A model generated the notes under the pieces. It was not told where the DNA came from and ran no database searches. It saw nothing but the letters and a program-made list of their open reading frames with translations. 44,219 nucleotides of DNA from Gallionella sp. (GTDB lineage Bacteria > Pseudomonadota > Gammaproteobacteria > Burkholderiales > Gallionellaceae). The first letter of the stretch is position 1; each line of letters starts with the position of its first letter. The position numbers and the translations under genes are program-made. This document shows positions 27,022-35,470 of this stretch, piece after piece. The stretch is taken from contig PLBS01000068.1 of assembly GCA_003134595.1 (NCBI GenBank), positions 1-44,219 of the forward strand. The letters run 5' to 3'.

Positions 27022-29127
27022 ATGGAAATACGCTTTCGCAAATTACCGATAGGCAAAAAACTGCGGGTGATCAACCTGTTGATCGTCAGCCTGGTCACTT
27101 TGCTGACGATATCCAGCATGAGCTTTTTTATGTATGGCTCGTTGCGGCATGACTACCAGAAAAACGCGGCCACCCTATCCGCAATGCTGGCACAAAGCGT
27201 AAATTCCGCCTTGCTGTCCAATGACGCTAAAGCAGCCCAGGGCGCACTCGACGGTTTGCGCACGGTCCGCGATGTATTGCACGCTGAAATATACGACCAA
27301 TCGGGCCATTTGTTCGCCCGCTATGCAAGAGAAAATAATACCTTTAACGCACTCCCCAGCTTCGACCCATCGCAATATGAGAAGACTGCCCACTTCGGCA
27401 GTCTGGCGCTGGATAATGTATCGCCTGTCTTGAGCGTATCTCCCGACAAAAAACAAATCGGCACCATAACTATCAGCATGGACCTGGTTGATGCCCATAC
27501 GCATCTCGTCAACCAGATTGGCGTCCTCCTGCTGGTTGGTCTGCTCAGCTTTATCCTGATCGCCGCCTTACTCACCAAACTGCAAAAAAATATTACGCTG
27601 CCGTTACTCTCCCTGACCAAAGCCATGCACAAAGTCAGTAAAGACGGCGATTTCTCGGCGCGTGCGACGCTCGTCAGTCAGGACGAAATCGGGGAGCTGG
27701 CCAGCGTATTCAATCAAATGCTTGATGAATTATCAAAGCGCGAAAATTCATTGCATCAAGAACTGAAAGAACGTCGCCTTATCGAAGAGAGGCTTTCTGA
27801 AATCGCGCACTTTGACTCTGTCTCCAATCTGCCAAACCGCAACTCATTCAACAGCCAAATCGACAGGGCGCTGATCAACTACAAATATGATCTTGAAAAG
27901 TTCGCACTGATGTTCCTGGATCTGGATAACTTCAAATATGTGAACGACACCTTTGGCCATCACGCCGGAGATTTGCTGATAGCGAGAGTTGCCGAACGGC
28001 TGCGCGGATCGTTGCGCCAGGAAGATTACATCGCGCGCTTGGGCGGAGATGAGTTCGCGATCATCATGTATGACTTTACCGGCATTTCGCAAATCAGTGC
28101 CGTGACCGGAAAAATCCTGGCGGCACTTCAGCAACCGTTCTTTCTCGAAGGTCATGAGGCATTTATCGGCGCATCGATAGGCATCACGATTTGCCCTGAC
28201 AATGGCGAGGATCGCGAGACTCTGCAACGTCAGGCAGACAGCGCGATGTATCATGCCAAGAGTCTGGGCAAGAACACCTTCCAGTTCTACCAGGCCGATT
28301 TGTCTCTCGCCCACAAAAATCGCATCAACATTGAGACGCAATTGCGGCGCTCCCTGGAGCATGACGAAATCGTCGTCTACTATCAGCCTATCGTGGAAAT
28401 CCCCACCGAAAAAATCGTTGGTTTTGAAGCTTTGGCACGCTGGATAAAACAGGATGGCACGATAGTGCAGCCGGATGATTTCATTCCTTTAGCCGAGGAA
28501 ACCGGGCTGATTATCGATATCGGCAGCCACCTGATAACTTCATCGGCGGTGCAAACGGCGGCTTGGGTTAATCGCTTCGGCCAGATCTTCACATCAGTCA
28601 ACTTTTCATCAAGACAATTCAGGCAGGATGACCTCGCAAACGACGTGCTCAAGGCATTGAAAAACGCAGGACTCCAGCCTTGTTATTTTGAAATGGAAAT
28701 TACCGAATCGATACTGATGAACAACTCCAGCGACAGCATGAATATACTGGGTCTGCTGATCGATCAAGGTATGGGTGTCGCGATAGATGATTTCGGGACG
28801 GGTTATTCATCACTCAGTTATCTGACCAGCTTCCCGATCAGTAAAATAAAAATAGACAGAAGCTTCATCGCCAAATTGCCCAACGACAGAAACGCGCTTG
28901 CCGTGGTGACTGCGATTATCGGCTTGGCCAAGTCGCTGAATTTGAAAGTTGTGGCGGAAGGCATAGAAACCGTCGAACAATTCGCTTGTCTGGCAAAGCT
29001 CGGCTGCCAATATGGGCAGGGACATCTGTTCGGCAACCCGCTGCCCGCCGTTGAGGCAACCAAATTGCTTGAGATGCGCAGTAGCCAATCTGCGCTGTCC
29101 AAACAGCACTATCTAGGGAGCCTCTAG
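27022..29127 (+). CDS. Membrane diguanylate cyclase/phosphodiesterase (HAMP-GGDEF-EAL)
   Basis: TM pair, HAMP region, LGGDEF and FEALARW motifs intact. Confidence 0.95.
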   Translation: MEIRFRKLPIGKKLRVINLLIVSLVTLLTISSMSFFMYGSLRHDYQKNAATLSAMLAQSVNSALLSNDAKAAQGALDGLRTVRDVLHAEIYDQSGHLFARYARENNTFNALPSFDPSQYEKTAHFGSLALDNVSPVLSVSPDKKQIGTITISMDLVDAHTHLVNQIGVLLLVGLLSFILIAALLTKLQKNITLPLLSLTKAMHKVSKDGDFSARATLVSQDEIGELASVFNQMLDELSKRENSLHQELKERRLIEERLSEIAHFDSVSNLPNRNSFNSQIDRALINYKYDLEKFALMFLDLDNFKYVNDTFGHHAGDLLIARVAERLRGSLRQEDYIARLGGDEFAIIMYDFTGISQISAVTGKILAALQQPFFLEGHEAFIGASIGITICPDNGEDRETLQRQADSAMYHAKSLGKNTFQFYQADLSLAHKNRINIETQLRRSLEHDEIVVYYQPIVEIPTEKIVGFEALARWIKQDGTIVQPDDFIPLAEETGLIIDIGSHLITSSAVQTAAWVNRFGQIFTSVNFSSRQFRQDDLANDVLKALKNAGLQPCYFEMEITESILMNNSSDSMNILGLLIDQGMGVAIDDFGTGYSSLSYLTSFPISKIKIDRSFIAKLPNDRNALAVVTAIIGLAKSLNLKVVAEGIETVEQFACLAKLGCQYGQGHLFGNPLPAVEATKLLEMRSSQSALSKQHYLGSL

Positions 29128-29201
29128 CCATTCCGGTTTGACGCGCCTTGCACCCGCCTCTAAACTCATCACCATCTCATGACACGACTCGCGAGGTCAT
29201 T

Positions 29202-29570
29202 TTGAAATTGCATCTGGCCAATCCCGGCGAAACAAAACTGTTCACCGCCCACGCCCCGGATCACGTCATGGTCAGCGGCGAGCGCTATGACCATAGCATC
29301 GTGGTACTTGCAGAAGCAGTGCGCGACGACTGGGCTGTCGCCAGTTTCGACGAACTGAGCGAAGCGCATTTTGACTACTTCCTCGTGCTCAAACCGGACG
29401 TGCTGCTGCTTGGCACCGGCGCGCGGCAACGCTTCCCCCATCCGCGCCTGTATCGCGCACTGACGGATGCGGGTATCGGCGTGGAGTGCATGAATACGCC
29501 TGCAGCTTGCCGCACCTACAACATACTGGTGGCAGAGGATCGCAAGGTGGTCGCGGCGATTCTGTTTTGA
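29202..29570 (+). CDS. Mth938-like (DUF498) domain protein
   Basis: FDYFLVLKPDVLLLGTGARQRFPHPRLYRALTDAGIGVECMNTPAACRTYNILVAEDRKV; probable TTG start at 29202. Confidence 0.85.
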   Translation: MKLHLANPGETKLFTAHAPDHVMVSGERYDHSIVVLAEAVRDDWAVASFDELSEAHFDYFLVLKPDVLLLGTGARQRFPHPRLYRALTDAGIGVECMNTPAACRTYNILVAEDRKVVAAILF

Positions 29571-29573
29571 GAG

Positions 29574-29660
29574 ACAACAACCCCTCCCAGCCTCCCCTTA
29601 TCAGGGGAGGAGCCAGCGCTCTGCTCTCCCCCTGACAAGGGGGAGTTGGAGGGGGTTGTT
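29574..29660. repeat. Palindromic element (caacaacccctcc...ggagggggttgtt)
   Basis: Outer arms aacaacccctcc / ggagggggttgtt; inner hairpins cctccccttatcaggggagg and ctccccctgacaagggggag. Confidence 0.85.
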
Positions 29661-29687
29661 CCACCCAATCAATTTATAGAAATAAAC

Positions 29688-30605
29688 ATGAGCCAAAGCC
29701 TAAACAACGTCATCCAACAAGCCGAGCAAATCATTCTCGGCAAGCCGCAGCAAATTCGTCTCGCACTGACTTGCCTGCTGGCGCGCGGTCATTTGCTCAT
29801 CGAAGATTTACCCGGAGTCGGCAAGACCACGCTGGCGCAGGTACTTTCGCGCACGCTGGGCTTGCAGTTCCAGCGCATCCAGTTCACCAGCGACCTGCTG
29901 CCCGCCGATATTCTGGGTGTGTCGGTGTACCAACGCGACAGCGGCGAATTCAAATTCCATCCCGGGCCGATATTCGCGCAAATGATTTTGGCCGACGAAG
30001 TGAACCGCGCCACGCCCAAGGCACAGAGCGCTTTGCTGGAAGCGATGGAAGAGCATCAAGTCACCATTGAAGGCGTAACACGCCCTCTGCCCCCGCCGTT
30101 TTTCGTCATCGCCACACAAAACCCGGCACACCAGATCGGCACCTTTCCGCTGCCGGAATCGCAACTGGATCGCTTCCTGATGCGCATCCAGATGGGCTAT
30201 CCCGATGCGCAGGCGGAACGCGGCTTGCTGTCTGGCGTGGACCGGCGCGAAATCATCGCCAAGCTCAGCCCGCAGATGGAAAGAGTGGAACTGCTCGCGC
30301 TGCAAAAACGTGTCAGGGCCGTGTTCGTCTCGCCCGCGCTGCTCGATTACGTGCAAGCCATTCTGCGCCATACACGCGAGGAAGCGCGCTACACGCACGG
30401 CCTGTCGCCGCGCGCCGGACTCGCCCTGCTCTCCGCCGCACGCGCGTGGGCTTTGCTGGATGAACGCGACGCCGTGATTCCGGAAGATGTGCAAGCCGTG
30501 CTGCCCGGCGTAACCAGCCACCGCTTGCAAGCGGTCGGCGAATACTCAAAGCAAAATAGCGATGTGCTGGCGCGTGAATTGATCGAAGCGGTCGCCATAC
30601 CCTAA
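29688..30605 (+). CDS. MoxR-family AAA+ ATPase
   Basis: GHLLIEDLPGVGKTTLAQVLSRTLGLQFQRIQFTSDLLPADILG, NRATPKAQSALLEAMEE. Confidence 0.95.
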   Translation: MSQSLNNVIQQAEQIILGKPQQIRLALTCLLARGHLLIEDLPGVGKTTLAQVLSRTLGLQFQRIQFTSDLLPADILGVSVYQRDSGEFKFHPGPIFAQMILADEVNRATPKAQSALLEAMEEHQVTIEGVTRPLPPPFFVIATQNPAHQIGTFPLPESQLDRFLMRIQMGYPDAQAERGLLSGVDRREIIAKLSPQMERVELLALQKRVRAVFVSPALLDYVQAILRHTREEARYTHGLSPRAGLALLSAARAWALLDERDAVIPEDVQAVLPGVTSHRLQAVGEYSKQNSDVLARELIEAVAIP

Positions 30606-30660
30606 CGGGCATGGCAAGTAGCCACCTCTGATAATGAAACTTGCCATGCCCGTTCCCTCT
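30604..30660. repeat. Inverted-repeat hairpin (aacgggcatggcaag...cttgccatgcccgtt), copy 2
   Basis: AACGGGCATGGCAAG-tagccacctctgataatgaaa-CTTGCCATGCCCGTT; begins on the moxR stop codon; homologous to 6981-7035 in inverse orientation. Confidence 0.87.
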
Positions 30661-30683
30661 CCTCAATCCTCTGGTGAAACTCC

Positions 30684-30733
30684 TAGCCATCTGACTAACC
30701 CAGCAGAAGACGCTGGGCAAGTCATTGGTTATC
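30684..30733 (+). repeat. 50-nt dispersed stem-loop element, copy A
   Basis: TAGCCATCTGACTA-ACCCAGCAGAAGACGCTGGGC-AAGTCATTGGTTATC. Confidence 0.87.
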
Positions 30734-30809
30734 CCGCAAGCGGGGAGAGCGACGCGAGGGGGGCGGAGCCAGGCAAACGAATCGCTGCGCGATTTTCACG
30801 TTAATAGCT

Positions 30810-31790
30810 GTGCTCGCTGCGCTCAAACAAAAATTCCGCATCTGGCTGTTCCGCCCCAGGATTGAGCACGGCACAATCACGCTCACGCAACGCCGCATCT
30901 TCATCATCCCCACCAAACAAGGTTTCACGCTTGCCTTCGTGCTGGTGCTGATGCTGCTCGGCGACATCAACTACAACTTAAGCCTCGGTTATGTGCTGAC
31001 CTTTGTGCTGACGATGATGGCGGTGATGTCCATGCTGCACGCTTTTCGCAATCTGGCGCACCTTGAGATCCGCGCCGGGCGTGCCGATGCCGTATTCAGC
31101 GGCGAGACTGCGCAATTCATACTGCACTTCAACAATCGCAGCAAGTTGTCGCGTTACCAGCTTTGTCTGGTGAAAACAGGCGAGTCGTTTTGGGCGACCA
31201 GCCCGTCGTCCATATCCTTCGACATTCCCGCACGGCAAGATTGCGAAGTTGCATTTCCGTTACCTGCCGTGCAACGCGGCTGGCTGCAAACGGGTAGATT
31301 GACGCTGTACACCGAATTCCCGCTTGGCCTGTTTTACTCCTGGTCGTATCTGCATTTCGAGACGCGCTGCCTGGTCTATCCCAAACCCTTGAGCGATGCG
31401 CCGCTGCCGTTTGGCAATTCGCCTGATGGCACAGGCAAGCGCAACATCGCCGGGGATGACGACTTCGCCGGACTGCGCAAATACACCGCGGGCGATGCCT
31501 TGCCGCGCATCGCATGGAAGGCCTATGCACGCGGGCAGGGCTTGCAGGTGAAGCAATTTTCCACGCCAGTCGGCGAAGAATTGTGGCTGGATTTTTCCGA
31601 TGCCCCTGATCGCAGCGAAGAAGAAAAATTGGCGCGCATGACCCGCTGGGTGCTGGATGCCGAGGTGCAAGGTTTGCGCTACGGGCTGCGCTTGCCGGAT
31701 GGAGTGTTGCCCAGCAATAATGGCATCGCGCATCGCGATGAATGTCTGCGCCGCCTCGCGCTGTTCGGTTTGAACAGAGAAAACCCATGA
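30810..31790 (+). CDS. DUF58-domain protein
   Basis: GDDDFAGLRKYTAGDALPRIAWKAYARGQGLQVKQF motif; between moxR and a transglutaminase gene. Confidence 0.92.
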   Translation: MLAALKQKFRIWLFRPRIEHGTITLTQRRIFIIPTKQGFTLAFVLVLMLLGDINYNLSLGYVLTFVLTMMAVMSMLHAFRNLAHLEIRAGRADAVFSGETAQFILHFNNRSKLSRYQLCLVKTGESFWATSPSSISFDIPARQDCEVAFPLPAVQRGWLQTGRLTLYTEFPLGLFYSWSYLHFETRCLVYPKPLSDAPLPFGNSPDGTGKRNIAGDDDFAGLRKYTAGDALPRIAWKAYARGQGLQVKQFSTPVGEELWLDFSDAPDRSEEEKLARMTRWVLDAEVQGLRYGLRLPDGVLPSNNGIAHRDECLRRLALFGLNRENP

Positions 31791-33739
31791 ACAAAGCTCT
31801 TACTTATGGACTGCTGCTCAGCATCCTGATGGTCATCGCGCCGCACGCCGATCATCTGCCGCTGTGGGTCAGCAGTTTGTGCGCCGGCTTGCTGCTGTGG
31901 CGCGCCTATCTCGCCTACACTGGCAACCCGCTGCCGAAACGCTGGCTGTTGATGCTGATCACCGTTGCCAGCATAGGCAGCATCGTGATCAGTTTCCATA
32001 CCCTGTTTGGTCGCGAAGTCGGCGTCACGCTGTTGATGCTGCTCGCCACGCTCAAGCTCATGGAACTGCGCGCGGCGCGCGATGCGATGGTGCTGATCTA
32101 TCTCGCCTGCTTCATCATCATCACCAACTTCTTCTACTCGCAGAGCATCCCCACCGCGCTGTACCTGCTCGCCACTTTGATGGTCATCGTGACCGCATGG
32201 GTACACCTGCAGGCACAACGCATCACGCTCATGCCGCGATTGCGCATCGCTGCGGTGTTGCTGCTGCAGGCCCTGCCGCTGACGCTGATCCTGTTCATCC
32301 TGTTCCCGCGTGTGCAAGGTCCGCTGTGGGGCTTGCCGCAAGATGCTTATGCGAGCAGCGGGCTGGACGACAAAATGTCTCCGGGCAGTTTGAGCCGTTT
32401 GAGTTTGTCGGATGCGGTGGCGTTTCGCGTCAGCTACCCGGACAAGATACCGCGCCGTGACCAGATGTATTGGCGCGGACCGGTGTTGTGGGATTTTGAC
32501 GGACGCACCTGGACACAGGGCAGAACCTTGCTCACCACCACCCCGAACTTCACCGAACTCGATCAGGCGATCGATTATGTTGTCACATTGGAACCGCACA
32601 ACAAAACATGGCTGTTCGCACTCGACATGCCGGGCAAGATCTCACGGCCAGCCACCCTCAGTTACGATTTTCAGTTATTGAACAAAGAGCCGGTCAATGC
32701 TCGACTGCGCTATACGGCGCGTTCGAATCTGGTTTATCACGCCAACCTGCAAGAAGCAGTGCGGCAAATCCAGCGCGCCTTGCAATTGCCAAAACAGCTC
32801 AATCCGCGCGCGCAACAGCTTGCCGCCGAATGGCGCGCCAGCAACAAAGATGATACTGCCATCGTCAACACCGCCCTGACCTATTTCAACAAACAAGCCT
32901 TCGTATATACGCTCGAACCACCCCTGCTCGGCATCAACGGTATTGATGATTTTCTGTTCACCACCAAACAGGGATTCTGCGAACACTACGCTGCGGCCTT
33001 CGTATTCCTGATGCGTGCCGCAAACGTCCCGGCGCGCGTGGTGACCGGGTACCTGGGCGGCGAATTCAACGACATCGGCAACTACTACATCGTGCGCCAA
33101 TCCGATGCCCACGCCTGGGCGGAAGTGTGGCTGGCTGGACAAGGCTGGGTACGCGTCGATCCGACCGCCGCAATCGTCCCGGAACGCGTGCAGCGCGGTT
33201 TATCTGCCGCCTTGTCTGACAATGCGGCCTTGCCGTTCATGGCGCGCAATCCGCCACAGTGGCTGCGTGACCTGCGCTTGAATCTGGACACGCTCGCCAA
33301 CCAGTGGAACCAATGGGTATTGGGCTACGACACCGAACGCCAATTCGCTTTCCTGACCCGCCTCGGCATGGAATCCATCACCTGGCAAAAAATCGCCCTG
33401 AACATGGTGGCGGGCGTGGGACTGGTGATCGCGCTATTTGCCCTGTTCATGTTGCGCCATCTGTTCGCGCGCCAATCGGATAAAGTGCAGGCCGCATGGC
33501 TCAAGCTATGCCGAAAATTAGCCAAAACCGGACTGCCGCGCGCCGCACACGAAGGCGCGCAAGACTACGCCACCCGCATCGCTGCGGCTCGCCCGGAACT
33601 CGCCGATGCCCTTCGCGACCTCGCTGCACGCTATAGCGATTTGCGCTACGGTGCGGTTCAAGACGAGCACACGCAACGTGAATTCATCCGTCTCATTGCA
33701 AAATTTCCGTCATTCCGGCGGAGAGTTCGTAACTCGTAG
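31787..33739 (+). CDS. TgpA-like DUF3488/transglutaminase-like membrane protein
   Basis: N-terminal multi-TM; TKQGFCEHYAAAFVFLMRAANVPARVVTGYLGG and DAHAWAEVWLAGQGWVRVDPTAA; ATGA overlap with DUF58 gene. Confidence 0.94.
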   Translation: MNKALTYGLLLSILMVIAPHADHLPLWVSSLCAGLLLWRAYLAYTGNPLPKRWLLMLITVASIGSIVISFHTLFGREVGVTLLMLLATLKLMELRAARDAMVLIYLACFIIITNFFYSQSIPTALYLLATLMVIVTAWVHLQAQRITLMPRLRIAAVLLLQALPLTLILFILFPRVQGPLWGLPQDAYASSGLDDKMSPGSLSRLSLSDAVAFRVSYPDKIPRRDQMYWRGPVLWDFDGRTWTQGRTLLTTTPNFTELDQAIDYVVTLEPHNKTWLFALDMPGKISRPATLSYDFQLLNKEPVNARLRYTARSNLVYHANLQEAVRQIQRALQLPKQLNPRAQQLAAEWRASNKDDTAIVNTALTYFNKQAFVYTLEPPLLGINGIDDFLFTTKQGFCEHYAAAFVFLMRAANVPARVVTGYLGGEFNDIGNYYIVRQSDAHAWAEVWLAGQGWVRVDPTAAIVPERVQRGLSAALSDNAALPFMARNPPQWLRDLRLNLDTLANQWNQWVLGYDTERQFAFLTRLGMESITWQKIALNMVAGVGLVIALFALFMLRHLFARQSDKVQAAWLKLCRKLAKTGLPRAAHEGAQDYATRIAAARPELADALRDLAARYSDLRYGAVQDEHTQREFIRLIAKFPSFRRRVRNS

Positions 33740-33815
33740 GATGGGTGGAGCGCAGCGATACCCATCAATTTGTTATCGTGGAGTGATGGGTATCGCTGCG
33801 CTCCACCCATCCTAC
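33736..33815. repeat. Perfect 32-bp inverted repeat (dispersed repeat type)
   Basis: gtaggatgggtggagcgcagcgatacccatca-16nt-tgatgggtatcgctgcgctccacccatcctac. Confidence 0.95.
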
Positions 33816-33854
33816 CGCGCTATAATCCGCGCCAATCAATCTACCCAAACCGAT

Positions 33855-34298
33855 ATGCTTATCACCCGCCGCCTGGAATTCGATGCCGGACATCGCATCC
33901 CCAACCACAACAGCCAGTGCAAACACCTGCACGGCCATCGCTACGCGATTGAAATCACTCTGTCCGGAGACGTCATCACCAACGAGGGACTATCAGAACA
34001 AGGCATGGTGATGGACTTCACCGATGTCAAACGCATCGCCAAGGAAAAGCTGGTGGACGCGTGGGATCACGCCTTCCTTGTGTATCGCGGCGACAAGCCG
34101 GTGTGCGATTTTCTGGCGAGCTTGCCGAATCACAAGACCGTCATACTCAACGTCGTACCGACCGCAGAAAATCTCGCCCAAGCCGCCTTCGACATCCTCG
34201 ATCCGGCCTATCAGGACACCTACGGCAACCACCTGCGCATCGAGCGAGTGCGCCTCTATGAAACCCCCAACAACTGGGCAGACTGCGTGAGAGGCTGA
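33855..34298 (+). CDS. queD: 6-pyruvoyltetrahydropterin synthase / 6-carboxytetrahydropterin synthase QueD
   Basis: MLITRRLEFDAGHRIPNHNSQCKHLHGHRYAIEITL; start corrected from the 33606 ORF. Confidence 0.93.
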   Translation: MLITRRLEFDAGHRIPNHNSQCKHLHGHRYAIEITLSGDVITNEGLSEQGMVMDFTDVKRIAKEKLVDAWDHAFLVYRGDKPVCDFLASLPNHKTVILNVVPTAENLAQAAFDILDPAYQDTYGNHLRIERVRLYETPNNWADCVRG

Positions 34299-34418
34299 TT
34301 GCTTCTGGACATGACGGGCGGCTTAGTTCAAAATGCGCGGCCTCAAAGGGCTGGCAGCACTAGTCAAGGCACGAAAAAAGCCAAATCTGCCGCCCGAGTG
34401 CGAAGTAACAACAATTTA

Positions 34419-34508
34419 GGAAGCGTGGCCGAGCGGTTGAAGGCACTAGTCTTGAAAACTAGCGAGGATGAAAGTCCTCCGTGAGTTCGAATCTCACCGC
34501 TTCCGCCA
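34419..34508 (+). tRNA. tRNA-Ser (anticodon TGA), CCA encoded
   Basis: GGAAGCGTGGCCGAGCGGTTGAAGGCACTAGTCTTGAAAACTAGCGAGGATGAAAGTCCTCCGTGAGTTCGAATCTCACCGCTTCCGCCA; anticodon stem ctagt/actag with loop cTTGAaa; long variable arm. Confidence 0.96.
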
Positions 34509-34644
34509 GATTAGCATCCTGAATCGCCTAACAAAAACCTGAAGTGCAAGAAAATCCGTGGCTCTTACAGGATTAATAGTCCAAGATGGTGCGCCAACAG
34601 GTATAAAAGCAACCTCTGCCGCCAACGACAACTTGGAGCTACGC

Positions 34645-35460
34645 ATGCGACATGGACTAACAACTCGACTAGGCTTCTTTGCCGCCAGCCTGGTATTTGC
34701 AACCACCGTCTGGGCGAGCGACACCCGACTTTGGGCAGAAGGAAACGATTATGTTCAGCTGGAAGCGGTCAGCGCAGCCAACCAGCATCCGGTCGTCTTC
34801 AGCGCAGAACAACTCACCACGCTACTCGGCCACTTCTACAAGCATAAGGGCAACAAGGAACCTGTGCCCTATTTCAGTCAGGATGAAATCAGCCGCATCG
34901 CCCCCGAATTGGTTCGTCTCTTCGCCAAGGCCAAGCTTGGCGAGGATATCGATTTCGGCACATCGTTCCGTGCCGGCGGTTTCTTTCTTGTGCCACGTAC
35001 GCTCAACGCCGGCCGCCTGTTCGTCGTCAACGGCCAGTTGAATCTGCTCGTCGGCATGTGTAACGCAGAGCAGGACGTGGCCTACCAACAGACATTCGGC
35101 AAGTATCGCGAGCTGGATCACGGCAGCCGGATCAAGCCGGCCGACAAGCTCGGCTGCGAGTTGCTGGCAGGGAATGACATGGAGCGAGTCAACAACCGCA
35201 CCGACTGGGTTCGGCTCAACATCAATGCGGCACTGACTACGAAGGCGGTACCGATGTTCTTTCCCGCCACGAAGGCACTGACTTTCGGCGCGACGGCATC
35301 ACCGGACCAAGCGACAAAACCTGCGCCAGCCACCCAACCCGCTGAGCCTGCAAGCGGGGCGGAGGAGAGGCTGATAACGCTCAAGCGCCTTCACGACAAT
35401 GGGCTGATAACCGATCCCGAGTTCGAACAAAAACGCGCAGAGGTCATGAAAGGACTATAA
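34645..35460 (+). CDS. Secreted protein with C-terminal SHOCT-like domain
   Basis: Signal peptide MRHGLTTRLGFFAASLVFATTVWA; C-term EERLITLKRLHDNGLITDPEFEQKRAEVMKGL. Confidence 0.8.
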   Translation: MRHGLTTRLGFFAASLVFATTVWASDTRLWAEGNDYVQLEAVSAANQHPVVFSAEQLTTLLGHFYKHKGNKEPVPYFSQDEISRIAPELVRLFAKAKLGEDIDFGTSFRAGGFFLVPRTLNAGRLFVVNGQLNLLVGMCNAEQDVAYQQTFGKYRELDHGSRIKPADKLGCELLAGNDMERVNNRTDWVRLNINAALTTKAVPMFFPATKALTFGATASPDQATKPAPATQPAEPASGAEERLITLKRLHDNGLITDPEFEQKRAEVMKGL

Positions 35461-35470
35461 AGGCTGACGG

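Noticed and set aside
29109-29130. gggagcctcta near the end of the GGDEF/EAL gene, resembling the glcE-glcF MITE terminus
   Set aside because: Only about 11 bp match, no second end; chance or an undetectable remnant.
31679-32599. 306-aa minus-strand ORF
   Set aside because: Antisense to the transglutaminase-like gene; low-complexity His/Gln-rich shadow composition.
34299-34484. 61-aa ORF overlapping the tRNA-Ser
   Set aside because: Reads through the tRNA gene; spurious.
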